Shown one piece after another: positions 25,376 to 35,138 of a DNA stretch of 64,000 nucleotides (positions within the stretch are counted from its first letter, which is position 1; the number at the start of each line of letters is the position of its first letter). The translations under genes were made by a program, and so were the position numbers. A model generated the notes under the pieces. It was not told the DNA's origin. It worked only from the letters and a program-made list of their open reading frames with translations, and ran no database searches. The DNA lies in the NCBI RefSeq assembly GCF_947496985.1, contig NZ_CANMEZ010000010.1, positions 106,716 through 170,715 of the forward strand, read 5' to 3'. The DNA is from an uncultured Kordia sp. (GTDB taxonomy: Bacteria; Bacteroidota; Bacteroidia; Flavobacteriales; Flavobacteriaceae).

Positions 25376-27805
25376 TTATCTCAATTCAGCACCTAATTGT
25401 TTTTCAAAACTCTGCTGAAGTTTGTTCATGATTTTATCAATTTGTTTATCAGTCAAGGTTTTGTGTTCGTCTTGCAATGTGAAACTTACCGCATAACTTT
25501 TCTTGCCTTTAGGTAAGTTATCACCTTGATATACATCAAACAAATTCACTTCCTTCAATAAATTACGTTCGCTTTGCTTTGCAATATTGTGAATTTCGGC
25601 AAACGTAGTTGCTTCATCAATTAACAAAGCAAAATCTCTACGAACTTTTGGAAACTTCGGAATGTCTTTAAACTTGATTTTTCTATTTTTAGCAACTTCA
25701 ATCACATTATCCCAGTTGAAATCAGCATAAATAACTTCTTGTTTGATATCAAAAGCTTTTGCTACTTTACGTTTTACAATTCCGAATTCTACTAATTTAG
25801 TTTTTCCTAAACTTAAAGTCAATCCTTCAGAAAAGATATCGTTTTTAATTGGAGAAGTTTTTAAAGAATGCAATCCTAAACGTGATAAAACAGCTGTTAC
25901 AATTCCTTTTGCATAGAAAAAGTCACTCGTTACAGGCTTATTTTGTCGCCAAGTTTCAGTGTTGGTATTTCCTGTAATTAATAATGATAAATGTTTGCGC
26001 TCTTCACGATTTTCATTATAAGCATGATATGTTTTTCCAAATTCAAAGAACTTTAAATCAGCTTGTTTTCTATTGATATTGTGTGAAATTGCTTCTAATC
26101 CTGAGAATAATAACGATTGACGCATTACTGATAAATCGTTACTCAAGGGATTCAGCATGCTAATGTTATGTTCAGCTTTTAATTGTTCAGAAAGTTCTAC
26201 ATATGATGCTGTTGTTAATGAATTCGCCATGATTTCATAAAAACCTTGTGAAACTAACTGCGCTCCAACAACGTCTTGCAATTTATAATCTTCATAACGA
26301 GACGTATTTGAAACTGAGATATGCCATTTTTCATCAAACTTGATGTTGTTGTAACCATATACACGTAAGATTTCTTCAATAACATCAGCTTCACGCTGTA
26401 CATCAACTCTGTAGGCAGGAATTGTCAATCCTAATCCACCATCAGTAACTGAATTAATTTTAATCTCTAAAGATGATAAAATATTCTTGATGGTTTCTCT
26501 AGGCAATTCTTCTCCGATCAATTTGGTGATATTTTCGAAAGAAACACGTACTTGAAAATCTTCAATTTTTGTTGGATAACTATCGGTAGCATCACTTGTA
26601 ATTTCTCCACCAGCCAATTCTTGAATTAGCAAAGCAGCTCTTTTTAATGCATATTCCGTAATATTTGGATCAATTCCACGTTCAAAACGGAAAGAAGCAT
26701 CTGTATTTAATCCGTGACGCTTTGCCGTTTTACGAACAGAAACAGGATTAAAGTAAGCGCTTTCTAAGAAAATATTTGTTGTATTCTCGGTCACGCCAGA
26801 TTTTATTCCTCCAAAAACACCAGCAATACATAATGGTTTTTCAGCATCACAAATCATTAAATCATCTTCATGCAATTCGCGTTCAACTTCATCTAACGTT
26901 GTAAACTTCGTTCCTGCTTCTAATGTTTTTACAATGATTTTATTTCCAGAAATATAATTCGCGTCAAACGCATGTAATGGTTGTCCTAACTCATGTAATA
27001 CATAATTAGTAACATCAACTATATTATTTTTTGGTGTTAAACCAATTGCTTTTAAACGATGTTGTAACCAATCTGGAGATGTTTTTACTTGTACACCTGA
27101 AATGGTAACTCCACAATACCGTGGCGCTAAAGTTTTATCTTCAATATCTACGTCCATTTTTAAAGTTCTATTATCAACTCTAAAACTACTTGTAGAAGGT
27201 GTAATTAATTCTAATTTGATATCTTTTTGCGTCAGTCCAGCTTTTAAATCTCTGGCAACTCCATAATGACTCATTGCATCTGCACGGTTTGGCGTTAATC
27301 CAATTTCAAAAATGATATCATTTTCAATATCAAATACTTCACTTGCGAGTGTTCCAGGTACAAGAGTTTCATTTAAAATCATAATTCCATCATGACTTTC
27401 ACCCAAACCAAGTTCATCTTCGGCACAAATCATTCCGTTAGAAACTTCTCCACGAATTTTCCCTTTTTTGATCTTAAATCCTTTTCCTTCAGCATCGTAT
27501 AAAGTTGTGCCAACAGTAGCTACAGGCACTTTTTGTCCGGCAGCAACATTTGGCGCACCACATACAATTTGTATTGGTTCTCCTGTTCCTAAATCAACAG
27601 TAGTCACTTTTAAACGATCTGCATTTGGATGTTGTACACAGGTAAGTACATGCCCAATTACAATTCCTTCCAATCCGCCTTGTACAGATTCATATTTCTC
27701 TATTCCTTCAACTTCTAAACCTAAATCGGTTAAAAGTTCTCCAGTTTTTTCAGCGTCCCAATCAAGTTGAATAAATTGCTTTACCCAATTATATGATATT
27801 TTCAT
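25376..27805 (-). CDS. pheT: Phenylalanyl-tRNA synthetase beta subunit
   Basis: An 809-residue protein of normal family length. Domains in order: N-terminal MKISYNWVKQFIQLDWDAEK; an EMAP/OB tRNA-binding domain at about 45-150 (HPNADRLKVTTVDLGTGEPI); B3/B4 editing domain about 215-385 (NNIVDVTNYVLHELGQPLHA); B5 domain about 410-480; the catalytic-like core (ANSLTTASYVEL, MLNPLSNDLSVMRQSLLFSG); and a C-terminal FDX-ACB anticodon-binding domain from about 715 (FPKVRRDFALLIDE). It pairs with PheS, which is not in the window, to charge tRNA-Phe. It is transcribed alone from the promoter at 27831-27860 to the terminator at 25304-25341. Confidence 0.97.
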   Translation of the reverse strand: MKISYNWVKQFIQLDWDAEKTGELLTDLGLEVEGIEKYESVQGGLEGIVIGHVLTCVQHPNADRLKVTTVDLGTGEPIQIVCGAPNVAAGQKVPVATVGTTLYDAEGKGFKIKKGKIRGEVSNGMICAEDELGLGESHDGIMILNETLVPGTLASEVFDIENDIIFEIGLTPNRADAMSHYGVARDLKAGLTQKDIKLELITPSTSSFRVDNRTLKMDVDIEDKTLAPRYCGVTISGVQVKTSPDWLQHRLKAIGLTPKNNIVDVTNYVLHELGQPLHAFDANYISGNKIIVKTLEAGTKFTTLDEVERELHEDDLMICDAEKPLCIAGVFGGIKSGVTENTTNIFLESAYFNPVSVRKTAKRHGLNTDASFRFERGIDPNITEYALKRAALLIQELAGGEITSDATDSYPTKIEDFQVRVSFENITKLIGEELPRETIKNILSSLEIKINSVTDGGLGLTIPAYRVDVQREADVIEEILRVYGYNNIKFDEKWHISVSNTSRYEDYKLQDVVGAQLVSQGFYEIMANSLTTASYVELSEQLKAEHNISMLNPLSNDLSVMRQSLLFSGLEAISHNINRKQADLKFFEFGKTYHAYNENREERKHLSLLITGNTNTETWRQNKPVTSDFFYAKGIVTAVLSRLGLHSLKTSPIKNDIFSEGLTLSLGKTKLVEFGIVKRKVAKAFDIKQEVIYADFNWDNVIEVAKNRKIKFKDIPKFPKVRRDFALLIDEATTFAEIHNIAKQSERNLLKEVNLFDVYQGDNLPKGKKSYAVSFTLQDEHKTLTDKQIDKIMNKLQQSFEKQLGAELR

Positions 27806-27830
27806 TAGTATTAGTATATTGAATAGTCTG

Positions 27831-27860
27831 CAAAGATAAGATAATGCGGTAAGTTGACAA
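27831..27860 (-). promoter_or_regulatory. Bacteroidetes-type promoter of pheT
   Basis: On the minus strand TTG (27860-27858), a 19-base spacer and TATCTTTG (27838-27831) match the consensus exactly, 26 bases before the pheT start codon. Confidence 0.8.
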
Positions 27861-27883
27861 ATAAGAACGCATCAAATTAGAGA

Positions 27884-28567
27884 TTAGATTTTAGATAGTT
27901 TTTTATATACATCAGTTCCGCAATCAATACAAATACCAGCGCCTTTAGTTAATGTTAGTAATCCATTAGTTTTAATTGAAATTGCATAGATTCCACGTTT
28001 ACTAAATTTAATATGATGACCTGTAGCCGTTTTTCTTAATAACGTATATTTCTCTTCAGAAACTAAACGCCCATTTTTAAAGAATTTTACAGTTTTATTT
28101 TTGTCAAATTGAATTTCTTCATTGATCTGTCCTTTATATGGAATCATCATATTTGTTTTTGTTTCCCAATTCCACTTTCCTATTAATTGATGTATTTTTA
28201 GGATTCTTTTTTTCTCTCTTATGTTTCTAACTCGATCAATTGCATACATTGAAAAATATGTATTTGGATATTTTTTTGAAAAATTTAAATATTCTAGAGT
28301 AAGAATAGAATCTGTTGTTTTTAGTTCATTTTGATGTATTAATAAAATATACTCACTAGTAGATTTAGCTCGTAAAGAATCGATTGAAATATCTTTAGAA
28401 ATGATACTTTCAAATTGAACACTTGGTAAATTTTTTAAAGAATCTAATTTGTAATAAAGAGAATCTATAGTAGTATTTAACTCAATATTCTCAGCTTTTA
28501 TAATTTCTATTTCATTAGTGCAAGAACAAAGAGAGATTATCAATAAAAAAAATATGGTATTTCTCAT
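27884..28567 (-). CDS. Hypothetical lipoprotein with coiled coil and lipocalin-like C-terminus
   Basis: A 227-residue protein with a lipoprotein signal (MRNTIFFLLIISLCSCTNE; lipidated Cys16). Residues about 20-60 form a heptad-like coiled coil (IIKAENIELNTTIDSLYYKL). The C-terminal part from about 128 starts LIGKWNWETKT and continues with beta strands, a lipocalin-like small domain with CIDCG near the end. Its function is unknown. It is convergent with nothing and follows the pheT promoter region on the same strand, but is probably a separate unit. Confidence 0.65.
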   Translation of the reverse strand: MRNTIFFLLIISLCSCTNEIEIIKAENIELNTTIDSLYYKLDSLKNLPSVQFESIISKDISIDSLRAKSTSEYILLIHQNELKTTDSILTLEYLNFSKKYPNTYFSMYAIDRVRNIREKKRILKIHQLIGKWNWETKTNMMIPYKGQINEEIQFDKNKTVKFFKNGRLVSEEKYTLLRKTATGHHIKFSKRGIYAISIKTNGLLTLTKGAGICIDCGTDVYKKLSKI

Positions 28568-28874
28568 AGTTGATTCTAAGTTTTAATGATCGTTTGTACT
28601 AAATAAAAATCCTCAAATATAGTACCAAAATCAATTTTCATATTCGTTATGCTTTTTGGAAGTTGTGATGTGAAAAAATAATAAATAACGTGATGGAAGT
28701 TCAGTTTGTTCCTGTGTAAGTGAGAACTTCTTAGACAGTATTTATAGTAGATTTTAGACTATTTTATGTAAAGTTAAAGCATCACTTTACAATTCATCAT
28801 AAAATTTCTACAACTCAGTTACAATAAATAGTAAATATGTTGAAATAATAACACCTTTAGCATAAAAATAAAAG
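28568..28874. other. Divergent intergenic region with 7-bp inverted repeat
   Basis: Between divergent genes. GAAGTTC (28696-28702) and GAACTTC (28734-28740) form an inverted repeat. No clear promoter, tRNA or small gene was seen. Confidence 0.35.
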
Positions 28875-29363
28875 ATGCCACACGATATCACAGGATGGAT
28901 TCATACAATAGCAGCTTTGATAGCATTGCTTACAGGGAGTATCATTTTAGCAAAAACAAAAGGGACATTGTTACACAAAAGAGTAGGCAGATTCTATGGA
29001 ATTGCAATGATGATCGTATGTGTCACATCTTTTATGATGTATCGTTTACACGGAAAAATAGGAATATTACACTTTTTTGCTTTTGTAAGTACAGTAACAT
29101 TATGTTTAGGCATGTTACCGTTATATTTTAAAGGTTTCAAAAGCCCAATTATGAATCATTTAGCTATGATGTATTGGTCGGTAATAGGTTTATATTCTGC
29201 ATTTGTTGCTGAAGTTTTAACGCGTTTACCAATGATTTTTGAAATAGAAAACACCTATGGAATCTTTTATGCGATAGTTGGATTTTCTGCGGGAGTGGTT
29301 TCCATGATTGGAGGATTCTTTTTCAAAAAAAAGAAACTAATTTGGCAAGAACAATTTACTTGA
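28875..29363 (+). CDS. DUF2306-like four-helix membrane protein
   Basis: A 162-residue protein with four to five membrane helices. The N-terminal ITGWIHTIAALIALLTGSII, the HKRVGRFYG motif after helix 1, and histidines in helices 1 and 3 (LHFFAF) fit the DUF2306 family of small bacterial membrane proteins, possibly haem-related. The biochemical role is unknown. It ends about 100 bases before a TlpA-type lipoprotein on the same strand. Confidence 0.7.
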   Translation: MPHDITGWIHTIAALIALLTGSIILAKTKGTLLHKRVGRFYGIAMMIVCVTSFMMYRLHGKIGILHFFAFVSTVTLCLGMLPLYFKGFKSPIMNHLAMMYWSVIGLYSAFVAEVLTRLPMIFEIENTYGIFYAIVGFSAGVVSMIGGFFFKKKKLIWQEQFT

Positions 29364-29462
29364 TAAACGAAATTGAGTTATCTTCTTGAAACTTCTCCAA
29401 TTTTAATTGTAATTTGCTTCATCATTATACGAACAAATCAATTCACAATTACAATTGCATAA

Positions 29463-30692
29463 ATGAAAAACATACAAAAATTATATATACTTTTTTTGGG
29501 AATTCTGTTAGTTTCCTGTGGGAAAAAAGAAACTAAGAAAGAAGTATTATCTCTAAAAGATGGTTCTTGGCGCGTTGCTTTAACGGTTCAGGATGGAAAA
29601 GAATTACCATTTATATTTTCAACAACAAGTAAAGGAATTGAAATTCACAATGCAGAAGAACGTATTTCGGTAAATGATATCACAATCAAAGATGACTCTG
29701 TTACGATAAAAATGGATGTGTATGAAGGTGTATTAAAAGGAAAGTTTACAGATGCAAACACGATTAAAGGCGAATTCATCAAAGTTTCGTTGGATAGATA
29801 TGTTCCATTTACGGCTACCTTTGGAGAAAGAACTCGTTTTACAAATACTAAAGGAGATGCAAAAGCAAACATAACAGGAAATTGGGAAACTGTATTTAGC
29901 CCAGATGTAGAAGTTGATCGATATATTGCAAAAGGAATCTTTAAACAAACTGGAAATACAGTTACAGGAACGTTTAGAACTACAACGGGCGATTATCGGT
30001 ATTTAGAAGGAACGCTCAATGGAGACAAATTACAACTCTCTACATTTGATGGTGCACATGCATTTTTATTTACGGCAACAGTTACAGATAGTACAATGGT
30101 GGGTGAATTTCAATCAGGAAATCACTGGAAAGAACCATTTACAGCAAAACGTAACGAAACTTACGAATTGCCGAATGCGAAAGATCTAACATATATAAAA
30201 GAAGGGTATAAAGAATTCAATTTTTCTTTTCCAGATAGTTCAGGAAAAAATATCTCACTAACGGATGAAAGTCTAAACGGAAAAGTACGTATTGTGCAAA
30301 TCATGGGAACTTGGTGTCCAAACTGTTTAGATGAGTCAACATATTATTCGGGCTACGCAAAAAATAATACGGAAGTGAAATTTGTAGCCTTGGCTTTTGA
30401 ATATGCAAAAACCAAAGAAAAAGCATTTGCAAATATCAAACGCTTACAAAAACGTCTCAATATTCCATATCCAATCTTATTAGCTCAATTTGGAACATCT
30501 GACAAGAAAAAAGCACAAGAAAAATTACCAATGCTAAATCATGTATTATCTTATCCGACGACTATTTTTATAGATAAAAAAGGAAAAGTCCGACGCATTC
30601 ATACAGGTTTTAATGGACCTGCAACAGGAGACAAATATGTAGCGTTCAAAAAAGACTTTGAAAATTTTGTTTCTAAGCTTCAAAATGAATGA
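29463..30692 (+). CDS. TlpA-family thioredoxin lipoprotein
   Basis: A 409-residue lipoprotein (MKNIQKLYILFLGILLVSCG; lipidated Cys20). A beta-rich N-terminal half (about 30-235) contains two repeats of a GxFxxTxxTVTGTFRTTTGDY-like fold. The C-terminal thioredoxin domain from about 255 has the active site GTWCPNCLDE and the cis-Pro loop SYPTTIFIDKKGKV. It should act as a membrane-tethered thiol-disulfide reductase in the periplasm, perhaps in cytochrome c maturation or oxidative defence. Unlike the lipoprotein at 17632-19050, it keeps both cysteines. Confidence 0.85.
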   Translation: MKNIQKLYILFLGILLVSCGKKETKKEVLSLKDGSWRVALTVQDGKELPFIFSTTSKGIEIHNAEERISVNDITIKDDSVTIKMDVYEGVLKGKFTDANTIKGEFIKVSLDRYVPFTATFGERTRFTNTKGDAKANITGNWETVFSPDVEVDRYIAKGIFKQTGNTVTGTFRTTTGDYRYLEGTLNGDKLQLSTFDGAHAFLFTATVTDSTMVGEFQSGNHWKEPFTAKRNETYELPNAKDLTYIKEGYKEFNFSFPDSSGKNISLTDESLNGKVRIVQIMGTWCPNCLDESTYYSGYAKNNTEVKFVALAFEYAKTKEKAFANIKRLQKRLNIPYPILLAQFGTSDKKKAQEKLPMLNHVLSYPTTIFIDKKGKVRRIHTGFNGPATGDKYVAFKKDFENFVSKLQNE

Positions 30693-30820
30693 AAAGTACG
30701 GTTTAAGTAGTTGATTCGTAAGGGATAAACGTAGAAATAAAAAGCAAACAATTTGTTAACATAAAATTACTAGCATAGTTCCTAAAACCTACCTATTTTT
30801 AGAGTGTAGAAAGAGAAATT

Positions 30821-30877
30821 ATGCAAACGACATTTTTACCAGCAATCACGAAAAACACTAATTATTCTATCAAATAA
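30821..30877 (+). CDS. Possible 18-residue leader peptide
   Basis: A short frame starting MQTTFLPAITKN and stopping TAA at 30877, only 11 bases before a strong terminator stem. The arrangement resembles a transcription attenuator or a small stand-alone transcript. There is no run of one amino acid that would name a sensed substrate. Confidence 0.2.
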   Translation: MQTTFLPAITKNTNYSIK

Positions 30878-30888
30878 TTTACAATCAT

Positions 30889-30926
30889 AACGTCTTACTT
30901 CCTTTGGGAATTAAGGCGTTTTTTTT
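30889..30926 (+). terminator. Terminator in the 30693-31012 gap
   Basis: AACGTCTTA (30889-30897) pairs with TAAGGCGTT (30912-30920), with inner TTCC/GGAA pairing, then a run of T. It lies nearly 200 bases after the upstream gene and 87 bases before the endonuclease gene. Confidence 0.8.
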
Positions 30927-31012
30927 GATCTCTAATAAATAGACTCGTTTTGTAAGCTAAAAAATGTTTTGCGTATAATTTCAAACTAATAAACCTAACC
31001 AAAATATACTAC

Positions 31013-33118
31013 ATGAAAAAACTTTTACTCTGGCTATTTCTAGCCGTAAGCATTACAGCGTATGCGCAAATTCCATCGTATTACAATGACGTAAACTTAT
31101 CACAATCGGGAAACAATCTAAAAGACGAATTGGCAACCAAAGTTATTGCGACACATTCAACGTTTCTATCATATACGCCCGGCGTTTGGAACGTATTACA
31201 GCAATCGGATTTAAATCCAAACAACAGTTCCGAAGTATTATTAATTTATGGTCACAATGATACTGACGGAAATGTAAAAACCGATAGAACTCGTGGAAAG
31301 TTTGACAATGGCGGTAGCGTTGGCGACTGGAACAGAGAGCATGTGTTTGCAAAATCATTGGCAAATCCAGATTTAGGTACTTCAGGCGCAGGAGCAGACG
31401 CACACAACTTACGTCCGTGTGATTTTCAACAAAACTCAACACGTAACAATCGTAAATTTGGAACTGGAAGCGGTGCAGCTGGATTCATAAACTCAAATGG
31501 CGATTGGTATCCTGGAGACGAATGGAAAGGTGATGTTGCACGTATGATTCTATTTATGTATATCCGTTACGGAAATCGTTGTTTGCCTATATATGTAGGA
31601 ACAGGAAGCTCTGTAAGTAGTGATAATAATATGATTGATTTATTCTTACAATGGAATGCTGACGATCCAGTTTCTGCATTTGAATCAAATCGTAATGATG
31701 TTATTGCAGGAATTCAAGGAAACAGAAATCCTTTTATTGACAATCCAGCATTTGCCACACAAATTTGGGGCGGACCACAAGCCGAAGATAAATTCGGAAA
31801 CGGCGGCGGTGGCACTGATCCTGGTACTGGTGGAGGAAGTACAGACGATCTATTCTTTTCAGAATACATTGAAGGTTCATCAAACAACAAAGCCTTAGAA
31901 ATTGCAAACTTTACAGGAAACAGCGTTAATTTATCAATTTATACCATAAAAAAACAAACAAATGGCGCAGGAAGCTGGTCTTCTCCTTATGCATTAACCG
32001 GAAGCTTAGGAAACGGAAATGTATATGTAGTAGCTAACAGTTCGGCAAATTCTTCTATACAAAATGAAGCTGATGCTACAACTGGTGGTGCTGTAGTAAC
32101 TTTTAATGGTAATGATGCTGTCGGATTATTTAAAAATAATGTTTTAATTGATATTATAGGAGATTTCAATGGTGGAAGTTCAAACTTTGCTCAAAACGTA
32201 ACCTTGCGAAGAAAAGCAAGCGTTACAAGTCCAAACACAACTTATACGGAAGCAGAATGGGACGAATATGCCACAGATACAACTACTGATCTTGGTTCAC
32301 ATACTGTAAATGGTGGAGGAAATACTGGCGGAACACCTGGAAGTACAACAGTTTTACATGAAGGTTTCTTCGAAACTGGCTTAGATGGTTGGGTTGATGG
32401 CGGCGGCGATTGCTACCGTTATTCAGGAAGCAGATCGTATGAAGGAAGTAGATCTATGCGTATTCGAGATAACTCAGGAACGGCTTCATCAATGACATTA
32501 AATGATGTAAATGTAGCCGCGTATGACGAAGTAGAAGTAGAGTTCTATTTCTATTCATATAGTATGGAAACTGGCGAAGATTTCTGGCTACGTTATTACA
32601 ATGGATCAAGCTGGCAAACGGTTCGTGCATATGTAAGTGGAACTGATTTCCAAAACAATAATTTCTTAAGTTCAAAAGTAACTTTAAGCAAAGCAAACTA
32701 TAATTTTGTAAATAATGCGAAGTTCAGATTCCAATGCGATGCTTCGTCAAATGCAGATCAAATTTACATAGATCAGGTTACGATTACAGGTATTGTGAAC
32801 GCTTCCGCGAGAATGCACTCAGAAGGGACATCTTCAAAAACAGATGTTATCTTACTTTCACGTTCTCCAGAAGAAGAAGACGTATTACTTGAAGAAGAAT
32901 TTACGGTATATCCAAATCCTGCGGTGAATCAAATAGAAGTGAGAATCTTTGCAGAAGAAAACGCTTCATACCAAATTCATTCTATGTTAGGTCAGGTTGT
33001 AAAAGTTGGAACATTATACAGTAAAACAATCAATATAAACAATCTAAAAACAGGAATGTACATATTACAAATCAACGATGGAGATGAAATCTTAACAAAG
33101 AAATTTGTAAAGAAATAA
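31013..33118 (+). CDS. Secreted endonuclease I family protein with lamin-tail and type IX sorting domains
   Basis: A 701-residue protein with signal peptide (MKKLLLWLFLAVSITAYAQ). The nuclease domain (about 25-265) has WNREHVFAKS and GADAHNLRPCDFQQNSTRNN, the core of the EndA/NucM endonuclease I family with a catalytic His and Mg-binding Asn. A Gly/Thr linker (about 268-280) leads to a lamin-tail domain (DLFFSEYIEGSSNNKALEIA, about 282-435), then a jelly-roll-like domain (about 445-605). The last 75 residues (YPNPAVNQIEV, LKTGMYILQI, KKFVKK) are a type A C-terminal sorting domain for the type IX system. It is exported for extracellular DNA or RNA breakdown, giving phosphate and nucleosides. 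Confidence 0.9.
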   Translation: MKKLLLWLFLAVSITAYAQIPSYYNDVNLSQSGNNLKDELATKVIATHSTFLSYTPGVWNVLQQSDLNPNNSSEVLLIYGHNDTDGNVKTDRTRGKFDNGGSVGDWNREHVFAKSLANPDLGTSGAGADAHNLRPCDFQQNSTRNNRKFGTGSGAAGFINSNGDWYPGDEWKGDVARMILFMYIRYGNRCLPIYVGTGSSVSSDNNMIDLFLQWNADDPVSAFESNRNDVIAGIQGNRNPFIDNPAFATQIWGGPQAEDKFGNGGGGTDPGTGGGSTDDLFFSEYIEGSSNNKALEIANFTGNSVNLSIYTIKKQTNGAGSWSSPYALTGSLGNGNVYVVANSSANSSIQNEADATTGGAVVTFNGNDAVGLFKNNVLIDIIGDFNGGSSNFAQNVTLRRKASVTSPNTTYTEAEWDEYATDTTTDLGSHTVNGGGNTGGTPGSTTVLHEGFFETGLDGWVDGGGDCYRYSGSRSYEGSRSMRIRDNSGTASSMTLNDVNVAAYDEVEVEFYFYSYSMETGEDFWLRYYNGSSWQTVRAYVSGTDFQNNNFLSSKVTLSKANYNFVNNAKFRFQCDASSNADQIYIDQVTITGIVNASARMHSEGTSSKTDVILLSRSPEEEDVLLEEEFTVYPNPAVNQIEVRIFAEENASYQIHSMLGQVVKVGTLYSKTININNLKTGMYILQINDGDEILTKKFVKK

Positions 33119-33140
33119 TTATCTACATGAATAATATTAG

Positions 33141-33170
33141 AAAGCCTTTCCGTTATGGAAAGGCTTTTTT
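33141..33170 (+). terminator. Terminator of the endonuclease gene
   Basis: AAAGCCTTTCC (33141-33151) pairs with GGAAAGGCTTT (33157-33167), followed by T. It can also serve the convergent gene ending at 33192. Confidence 0.85.
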
Positions 33171-33191
33171 ATTAAAATACGATCTTTTACT

Positions 33192-33719
33192 CTATTGATA
33201 ATAAAGTTTACCAGTTGAAGGATCAATAAAAAGTGTTTCTAATCTACCTGGGTTTGGAGCTATACTCGCTTGTGGAATATTTAAAATAGAAGTTTGGTAA
33301 CCTTTTACAACTGTCAACATGGTACATCTTGCGTTTCCATTGACATCTAGCATTGCTTGCAGACTTGAAGTTCCTACTCCAAAATTACCACCATTCGTAT
33401 CTACATTTACCCAGCTACTTCCACCGCCATTTAGAGCTACAGCTACCTTTCCGTCAATTCTTTTCACTGCGAAGTTTCCATGACCATTACCTCCTTGCAT
33501 AAAGGCAATGATGGAATCGCCAGTATTTGCATTTGTAATATTAAATGTCTCATTTGTATAACCATTTACGGCTTTTATACTTAAACGTGCAGTAGGAATG
33601 TCGGTTCCTATTCCAACTTCAGAAGTACTCACCGAAATATTACTGTTATTTCCATCTTGATCTTTAATAAATTGAGAAGCTGCAGAAATCGGATTTGTTA
33701 CTTGAATATCTAATGACAT
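33192..33719 (-). CDS. Tail-fibre-like GIGT-repeat protein
   Basis: A 175-residue protein without signal peptide. It contains VGIGTDIPTARLSIKAVNG (50-68) and FGVGTSSLQAMLDVNGNARC (113-132), two copies of the (V/I)GIGTxxPxAxLxVxG pattern that marks phage tail fibres and flavobacterial fibre-like proteins that trimerise before a chaperone domain. No C-terminal endosialidase chaperone is present; it ends DPSTGKLYYQ. Fibre or spike role is inference. It is monocistronic and preceded by copy 2 of the shared leader element, like the lectin and lanthipeptide-like genes. Confidence 0.6.
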   Translation of the reverse strand: MSLDIQVTNPISAASQFIKDQDGNNSNISVSTSEVGIGTDIPTARLSIKAVNGYTNETFNITNANTGDSIIAFMQGGNGHGNFAVKRIDGKVAVALNGGGSSWVNVDTNGGNFGVGTSSLQAMLDVNGNARCTMLTVVKGYQTSILNIPQASIAPNPGRLETLFIDPSTGKLYYQ

Positions 33720-33737
33720 AATGTATGAGTTAATTTC

Positions 33738-33774
33738 CCTACTCTATTTAAAACAGGCTTTTCGGATTCGACCT
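33738..33774 (-). promoter_or_regulatory. Shared leader element, copy 2 (GIGT protein gene)
   Basis: On the minus strand: AGGTCGAATCCGAAAAGCCT, then CTGTTTTAAATAG (stem CTGTT/AATAG) and AGTAGG, ending 18 bases before the start codon. AGGT can pair with GCCT through a wobble pair, where the other two copies have AGGC. A -7-like box TATATTTG lies at 33831-33838 on the same strand, without a clear -33. Confidence 0.65.
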
Positions 33775-34030
33775 AAATACTCAAAAAACGATAGTAGCTA
33801 CTCAATCGAATGTTTCGTTTTTGTACCAAACAAATATATTTTAATACTTTGATTTTCAGTAGCGCTAAAAAGCGTAATTTGTAAATCAGGTTGAATCGTT
33901 TGTTCTTTATTTTTACTTTAGAATGAGTTTTCAATAAGCAAAATCTGATCAAAACAATAAGAACAATAAATACTTTTGATTTTAGTTAATATTCATATAG
34001 CTTTGATTATCAGTCAAAAACCAAAACGTT

Positions 34031-34936
34031 ATGCATTTACTCAATAAGTATCTATTTTTCAGTTTATTCATTTGTTTTGTTGGATATGCACAAGAAGCAG
34101 CTGGCGACTTTAAGTATATTGGACAAAAAACACCATCATTGACTCCAGAAATATTTGCGCCTGATTTGATTTCTAAAAAAAGAGAATACGAATTTGGTTC
34201 AGTATTCAACAAATCAGCGACTGCGTTTTACTATGGCGTTGCTACTGGAAATACATCTGAAATACGTTTTACAGAACTTATTGCCAATAAATGGACAATA
34301 CCAAAAACAATTTTATCAAATAAAAATTATGGTTTTAATGATCCGTTTTTATCACCTGATGAAAATCGATTATATTTTATATCGAAACGTTCATTTGATG
34401 GGAAAGGTGCTAAGGACGATCACGATATTTGGTATGTAGAAAAGAAAGGGAATATATGGTCAAATCCTATAAATGCTGGGCCAAACATAAATACAAAACA
34501 AAATGAATACTATATTTCATTCACAGAAACTGGTACGATGTATTTTTCATCAAACAAGCATAATGCTAATAACAAACAACAAAGTTTTGATATTTATTAT
34601 TCAAAATTTAAAGATGGAGTTTTTCAAAAAGCAGTTGCTCTTAGTGAAGCCATAAATACAAAATATTACGAAGCCGATGTTTTTATTGATCCTAAAGAAA
34701 AATATATCATTTTTTGTGCAAATCGTCCCGAAGGATTGGGTAAAGGAGATCTTTATATTAGTTTTAAAAAGGAAGATGGAACTTGGACAAAGTCGATCAA
34801 TATGGGAGATAAAATAAATACGAAAGGTCATGAACTCTGTCCTTTTGTATCAAATGATGGTAAGTATTTCTTTTACACAAGCAATCAGGATATCTATTGG
34901 GTGAGTACAAAAGTTTTTAACGAATTAAGAAAATAG
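34031..34936 (+). CDS. PD40 (TolB-like) beta-propeller secreted protein
   Basis: A 301-residue protein with signal peptide (MHLLNKYLFFSLFICFVGYAQ). The repeats FNDPFLSPDENRLYFISKRS, EYYISFTETGTMYFSSNKHN, YYEADVFIDPKEKYIIFCAN and HELCPFVSNDGKYFFYTSNQ are PD40/WD40-like propeller blades, about five to six in total. Such proteins in Bacteroidetes are periplasmic or surface binding modules. A -7-like TACTTTTG lies at 33971-33978. The gene stands alone. Confidence 0.8.
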   Translation: MHLLNKYLFFSLFICFVGYAQEAAGDFKYIGQKTPSLTPEIFAPDLISKKREYEFGSVFNKSATAFYYGVATGNTSEIRFTELIANKWTIPKTILSNKNYGFNDPFLSPDENRLYFISKRSFDGKGAKDDHDIWYVEKKGNIWSNPINAGPNINTKQNEYYISFTETGTMYFSSNKHNANNKQQSFDIYYSKFKDGVFQKAVALSEAINTKYYEADVFIDPKEKYIIFCANRPEGLGKGDLYISFKKEDGTWTKSINMGDKINTKGHELCPFVSNDGKYFFYTSNQDIYWVSTKVFNELRK

Positions 34937-35138
34937 TTACGTTGGCGTAATGTCATTAATAGATAAACAATGGTGATTTTAAAAATGCCTATAATATAAC
35001 TTTTGCCCTTTATTAATGAGGCTTTCTTACAAATGTTAATTAACATTCGTTTCTTTAACATTAACAAAGCTATAACAAGTGTGCATAGTTTGAAAAAGTA
35101 ACTTGTTCCATAAACTTTACTAACTAACACCAAATAGT

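Noticed and set aside
31635..31898. 87-residue frame inside the endonuclease gene
   Set aside because: Out-of-frame shadow of a well-supported gene.
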